This document shows positions 59,492 through 64,000 of a stretch of 64,000 nucleotides of DNA, one piece after another. The stretch is taken from positions 6,999,183 to 7,063,182 of the forward strand of contig NC_052115.1 of assembly GCF_012273895.1 (NCBI RefSeq), in the 5' to 3' direction. This stretch comes from Zerene cesonia (Eukaryota > Arthropoda > Insecta > Lepidoptera > Pieridae). Position 1 is the first letter of the stretch, and each line of letters begins with the position of its first letter. Made by a program: the position numbers and the translations under genes. Under the pieces are notes generated by a model. It did no database searches. It had not been told where the DNA came from and worked only from the letters and a program-made list of their open reading frames with translations.

Positions 59492-59546
59492 ATGACTTCT
59501 CGTCATGTCACGATACAAACGACCCAGAAACATGTTACAGAAAAAC
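59492..59546 (+). CDS. Candidate first coding exon of the coiled-coil gene (speculative)
   Basis: An ATG at 59492 opens 18 codons plus one base (MTSRHVTIQTTQKHVTEK + C) up to a possible donor, gtatta, at 59547. The phase-1 end would join in frame to the CC that starts the exon at 60588. The donor is weak and the exon short. It is offered only because the large exon requires an upstream start. Confidence 0.15.
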
Positions 59547-60587
59547 GTATTAGCGAAATTCGCTTCTAAAAAGCGTAAAAGCGATTGAGTCGAGCCAAGA
59601 TTTCTCGTCGTTTGTCAAAGAACCCCCTATCTGAATCTCATATCAGGCTAATATATACTTTAAGATGATGGCGTAGAATACAAAATTATCCGGCACGGCA
59701 TATCTCATTACGTAATCGCATAGAAACTTATAAAATTAGCCGGAAACGATAGTAATAGCATAATTTAATTATACGATGAATACCAATGTACGTACAATTA
59801 TTTTCATTATTCTGTATCAGTGATAATTTGTGCTAATTGCTCATGTTTGATAATTATTCGTATTGTCATAATGTGTGAAGTTGACTGTATGTTTATTAAT
59901 AGATTTGGTAATGATTTTCAGTTGTAATAACTTTGATTTAACTCTGTAACCATTCCTTCTATAAATAAAGTACTGTTATGCGATATTATTATTATAAATT
60001 TAATTCAGTTAATTAATAAATAAGGAATATTGATTTATTTTTGTATACTTGAGCAACAGAATAATATAAAAACTGTATACACAAAACGTCGAATAAATCA
60101 ACGAAATGTCACTGAGATTAGCGGCATAGATTTAAAAAATTCGCAATATTTCAAAATAATTCAGAAGCATTTAGGATTAATCTTGAATACGTGCAAAATT
60201 TAATCTGTTACATCTTGGAGTTCAAAAGAGATAACGTGAAACGTTGGAGAAAACCTTTTAATGGCTTCGGGTATTGAAATTCTAAAAACTATTTATCTTC
60301 AGCGAATCAAAATATACACATATCTAAGTAATTATGCTCCGATTTAAAGAATTTATATATAAGACTCTTGGTTTTATCGGTCGAGCCTTTTTTAGTAATC
60401 TACTTGTATTATTGTAATTGTATTAATATAATATGAATGGCAAAAGTATTAAAATTATGCATGATATATTAGTATAATCATGTATAATTTACGCTTTGGG
60501 GTATATTATTTGGGTTTCAATTTATATAGTAGTAGTAATAGTATATAGTACTTATCCATATTACTAACAGTTGATTATAATTTGTAG

Positions 60588-61831
60588 CCAACGATTCCAT
60601 AAATGAGATCCAAGGAATTAACCTGTCCAACTACGTCCGGGACCAGAGCTCTTATAACCCTGTGGTGTACATTCATAAAAAATATCTTCCCCCAACTTCA
60701 TATTTCAAAGATAAAACACCCGAAAGAAAAACATCCGACAAATGCTTACAGCACAATCAAGATAAAAATCACGCCCATTACAAAACAAAAGTAATTAACC
60801 ATATTAATGATCCAGTTGTTGAACAAACGATTAAATTCGCGAAAGATATAATTCCACTAACGATACCTCCGAGCACTAATGATTCTTCAAATCCCGTTCA
60901 TTACAACATCAAAACAAAGAAAGTAGCGAAACGTAAGAAACATGATGGCAATTTAGAACACAATAAGGACGTAACGTACGAAAAGGAAAAACCCAAAACT
61001 GCAAACAATTTCAAAGATGAAAAAGTTAGAAGCCTTCACAGTTTTAGTACGCGAGAATCTACCAGTCGTTTATCGCACAATTCTACTTTGGATGATATCA
61101 ATGAAAATAAGTCACTGTGTTGTTCTCTATCAGAATCTTTAGATAAGAAAAACTTGAAAAGGGAAAGATTCTGCCACAAAAGCAAGCACAACGATGTACA
61201 TCTGATCGCTTCTGAGTCGTTCGAAGCATTGGCTGAACAGCTGAATACGTCTGATGATACAAAAATTAAAGTACATCTAATGAATGAAAAAGACAAAGGT
61301 CTGTTATGCGAAAGTATAAGAATGCCAGTTATTAAGGCCATTCAAGAATGTATTTTAGATTTACATAAATCAAACGATGCGAACGTTGATCTTCAATACA
61401 TACAAAGAAACGTACAAATTAATTCACAAAAACTGGAATATATTTTAGATAAACTCACTTCTATTGAGAAGAAGATCGAGTTAGTTTTTGAGAATATTAA
61501 AAATAAAGAAAAGGAGAGGATTAAAATATCAAAACTAGAGGAACTAGAGCAAGACGTTATAACAAGAGAGAATAGTTCCGAGGAGGAAGTAGCTCAGATA
61601 CATTTTGCAAAGAGAAAGAAGACTAAGAATATAGTTGTAGCCTTAAGTCCAAAGCAGGAGGAAGATGAGACTGAAGATGATAAAAGTATTGAGGTCATGG
61701 ATCGTGGCGAAGGATTAGGACAGTTTCAACAGACTGCAAATGTTGGTGTAAGAACAGACAGACCTGGTAGAATGCCTGCTAGATTTTGTTGGACTGATGC
61801 CACTAAGCAAAACTTACAACGCAAAGAGTGA
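60588..61831 (+). CDS. Terminal exon of an unrecognised Lys-rich coiled-coil protein (413 residues in this exon)
   Basis: Seen: after a tag acceptor (60585-60587), two bases and then 413 codons lead to TGA at 61829-61831. The frame has a TAA at 60578-60580 just upstream and no ATG for about the first 220 codons, so the start must be in an earlier exon ending in phase 1. The product is hydrophilic: a Tyr/Asn-rich start (NLSNYVRDQSSYNPVVY), a long Lys/Asn/Ser-rich disordered part, basic clusters AKRKKHD and AKRKKTKN that could be nuclear localisation signals, a predicted coiled coil over about LQYIQRNVQ..EKERIKISKLEEL, an acidic run (EEDETEDDKS) and a conserved-looking end, MPARFCWTDATKQN. No membrane segment or enzyme motif was found. 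Function unknown; a nuclear or scaffold protein is a guess. Confidence 0.75.
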
Positions 61832-61902
61832 TATGTTTTACTAAATGTATGTTATTATTATTTAGATACTTTTAGTATAATTGATAGATATAATTTTGTT
61901 AT

Positions 61903-61908
61903 AATAAA
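61903..61908 (+). terminator. Polyadenylation signal of the coiled-coil gene
   Basis: AATAAA lies 72 bp after the stop codon, a normal distance for a short 3'UTR, and supports 60588-61831 being the last exon. Confidence 0.5.
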
Positions 61909-62374
61909 ACTTGATGTTAATTATATTTTCATTATATTTCACTCTAAAACCGCCAAACCTTTTATCTGAATTATTGGTTGTATATACAAAGTTTTTATAA
62001 ATGAACCACGATTAGGCTATCGTATAATAAACGCACTTTGATATTTCCTGTTACTTCTGTACGTAAATGTCTCCTGTTACGTAATCTTATAAAAATCATT
62101 AATAAGGCTGAATATGTACACGCTCCAGATAAATGTAGGCCTTCATAAGAGAACGTGAGTTATGAATTCGAAGATATGTTGGAAAAGATAAAGTTTTGTA
62201 GACATTTGGCAAAGCATGCCATTTATCATAAAGATAGTATTGGATATTGTTGAGATGTCGGGCCAAAGATAGTCTGGATTCGATTTCATGCCAGATTCGG
62301 ACATTTCTCAATTCCTTTTGAAATGTAGAAAATTATTTTGCTCATGTATATATAACAGACTATCACTATTCATA

Positions 62375-62465
62375 AGATAGAGCCTGGTGACAGAAAGACG
62401 GACAGACGGATGGACAGCGCCAATTTATCGTTTGTTTACGGATCCCTATAAAAATAATTCTCATT
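62375..62465 (+). repeat. Family F retroposon tail
   Basis: agcctggtgacagaaagacg, gacagacggatggacagcgc and tttacggatccctataaaaa. Confidence 0.5.
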
Positions 62466-63424
62466 ATATATGAGGAAATACTTTTATTAAATGTAACGCT
62501 ATCTAGTCCGTAATCAGCAATGATAGAAAACTATTGACATACTTATTTAAATTAATTTTCTTAGAATCTTAGAATCTAGTTCATACGCATACTTATTAGT
62601 AAGAGTACATTACTGTAATAATATTTCAACACACAATATACTGCAGTAGTAAGAATGCAGAGTAGCGCTAATTAGGTCAATTTCATGGGCGTAGTCAAAT
62701 TTAAGTTACCGGGGGCTTATGAAAGTAACACGACTCAAATTACATAAGGTAACGCTTTTTTATATGCTTAGTAAGAAAGAGTAGTTAACTTAAAAAAGTA
62801 TGCAGAAAAATGCCCCGGCAACGAATTGTTGGTAGTCTGTTATCGTGCTGTAGATAAGTATAGATTAAATAAATAAAAAAGCAGTGATATGGGGCAACTA
62901 GAATTTTTATATGCCATATTTTTGGGGGTTTGAACCCCCCTCAATCCTCCTCAGGCTACACCCATAGTCCTTGAACCATTCGTAGTATGGGCTATTTATG
63001 ACTACAAATCTACAGATTCATTCTAGAATACTCAAGTATACGTTAGCATTTAGTTTCATACACTTTAGACGAAACTATAACGGCACCTTTTGTCTTACCC
63101 CCTCTGTCCGTCTTTTTCACGCGCACTGCGAGTGAAAAGGACAGGACTCTAGCATGCTTCGTAAATGGACTACGTACAACGAAGTTACAAGTCATCCCTT
63201 TCGCTTTCATAACGTGATTAATTTTACGTCAGGAAATTCAGTAAGTAATTTGGGGCGCCCGGGGGAGAGAACAATGATTGATTCTGCCCAATGCCCAATT
63301 TCGAAGAACATTCTGCTTCGGAGAATCTAAAAATGGTGCTGAACGCATCTATATATGCTATGCTTTGTTTCTGTTTTATGAATCGACTGACAAAACTAGG
63401 AAGTTGGTTATAACATTAAAAGTT

Positions 63425-63752
63425 TTTTTTTTCTGTCATAGCGGTCAACTGAGCTGGTGGTTCGCCAGATGGTAAGCGATCACCACCGCCCATAAACATT
63501 CGCAAAAGTAGTACCTCTGCGAATGCGCTGCCCGCTTTTATGGGGTAAGGGAATAGGAAAGGATTAATGACTGGAAAGAAGGAATGGACTAGGACGGGTG
63601 AGGAAAAGGAAACGGGCCTCCGGCTCCCCCACTCACCGGACGAAATACAGTGGCATGCCACTATTTCACGCCGGTTTTCTGTGAGGGTGTGGTACTTCCC
63701 CGGTGCGAGCTGGCCCAATTCGTGCCGAAGCGTGCTCGACTCCCACATACAA
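63425..63752 (-). repeat. Nearly full-length SINE-like retroposon (family C) with poly(A) end
   Basis: Read on the minus strand it starts tgggagtcgagcacgcttcg, passes through gtgagtgggggagccggagg and a purine/pyrimidine-poor middle, and ends gcggtggtgatcgcttacca followed by an A-rich tail (T run at 63424-63432 on plus). It is the most complete of eight copies here. The 110-aa and 62-aa frames in it are by-products. Confidence 0.75.
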
Positions 63753-64000
63753 TAGGTTAAGTTTTAACAATACATTAAAAACAGTTATATATTGTTCATT
63801 ATATTACTTTATATTGCCCTTGAATAAACATATAAAAGTTTCTGATAACATAATAATATGCCACACTACACATTAAAAATCTCAAAAGGGCCTCTGCGTG
63901 TTGGATCTGTGTCCCCACGTAAGCTTTCCAAAAGACCGGGTGCTTGCCTTTTAGATGTACCCGAGTATTATGGAAATGAGAAACATAATAATCTTATACC

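Larger units (their letters stand above)
43981..60587. other. Gene-free stretch: probable exchanger intron
   Basis: No exon of the exchanger's first transport repeat could be found on the minus strand. The stretch contains the assembly gap with its duplicated flanks, family B, C, E and F fragments and AT-rich unique sequence. Confidence 0.5.
61832..63424. other. AT-rich region downstream of the coiled-coil gene
   Basis: Short 3'UTR and then non-coding DNA. Apart from the family F tail at 62375, nothing is recognised. After 63752 to the window end there is also nothing that can be supported. Confidence 0.5.

Noticed and set aside
61036..61341. 101-residue minus-strand frame in the coiled-coil gene.
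   Set aside because: Shadow of the 413-codon plus-strand frame, which has an acceptor, a stop and a poly(A) signal in order.
63416..63755. 110- and 62-residue open frames.
   Set aside because: Both are inside the family C repeat; its GC-rich sequence leaves frames open by chance.

Overview
This window looks like nuclear DNA of an insect, most likely a moth or butterfly. It is AT-rich, its genes are split by long introns with ordinary GT..AG junctions, and it is full of short retroposon fragments of kinds typical of Lepidoptera: a SINE-like family with a poly(A) end, a tRNA-derived SINE with A and B boxes, retroposon 3' ends that begin with a 'ctagc..cgccc' head, and LINE tails. The species cannot be named from what is visible. 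There are no bacterial genes, CRISPR arrays or rRNA genes.

Three protein genes can be supported. (1) Plus strand, 1092-5274: a complete five-exon gene for a 240-residue protein with a Bcl-2-family layout. It has a BH4-like first helix, a degenerate BH3, a BH1 that has lost its NWGR signature, a well-kept BH2 (WAIRHGGWS) interrupted by an intron right after GGW, and a C-terminal membrane anchor. It is a very divergent relative of the Bok/Debcl/Buffy group. (2) Minus strand, 14437-43980: the last five coding exons (328 residues) of a potassium-dependent sodium/calcium exchanger, closest to Nckx30C. They carry part of the cytosolic loop and the whole second transport repeat. The 5' exons are not seen, so the next intron upstream is at least 20 kb or runs out of the window. 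(3) Plus strand, 60588-61831: the terminal exon of an unrecognised lysine-rich, coiled-coil protein (413 residues in this exon). It lacks a usable start codon and so needs at least one upstream exon. If the exchanger's 5' exons lie beyond 64000, this gene is nested antisense within the exchanger's intron.

Layout: 1-1091 upstream and promoter of gene 1, with a palindromic NRF-1-type site at 971-980; 1092-5274 gene 1; 5275-14436 intergenic or exchanger 3'UTR; 14437-43980 exchanger exons and long introns packed with repeats; 43981-60587 large intron or intergenic; 60588-61831 gene 3; 61832-64000 intergenic with a nearly full-length SINE-like copy. An exactly 1000-base run of N (45203-46202) is flanked by two copies of the same ~750 bp sequence. 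This is the pattern expected when overlapping contig ends or two haplotypes were not merged.

The genes have no evident functional link apart from a loose one: both Bcl-2 proteins and sodium/calcium exchangers can influence intracellular calcium. The most unusual items are the BH1-degenerate Bcl-2 relative, a perfect 29-bp hairpin at 27674-27737, a 36-bp inverted repeat resembling Penelope-type element ends at 40807-40926, the orphan coiled-coil gene, and the duplicated gap flanks.
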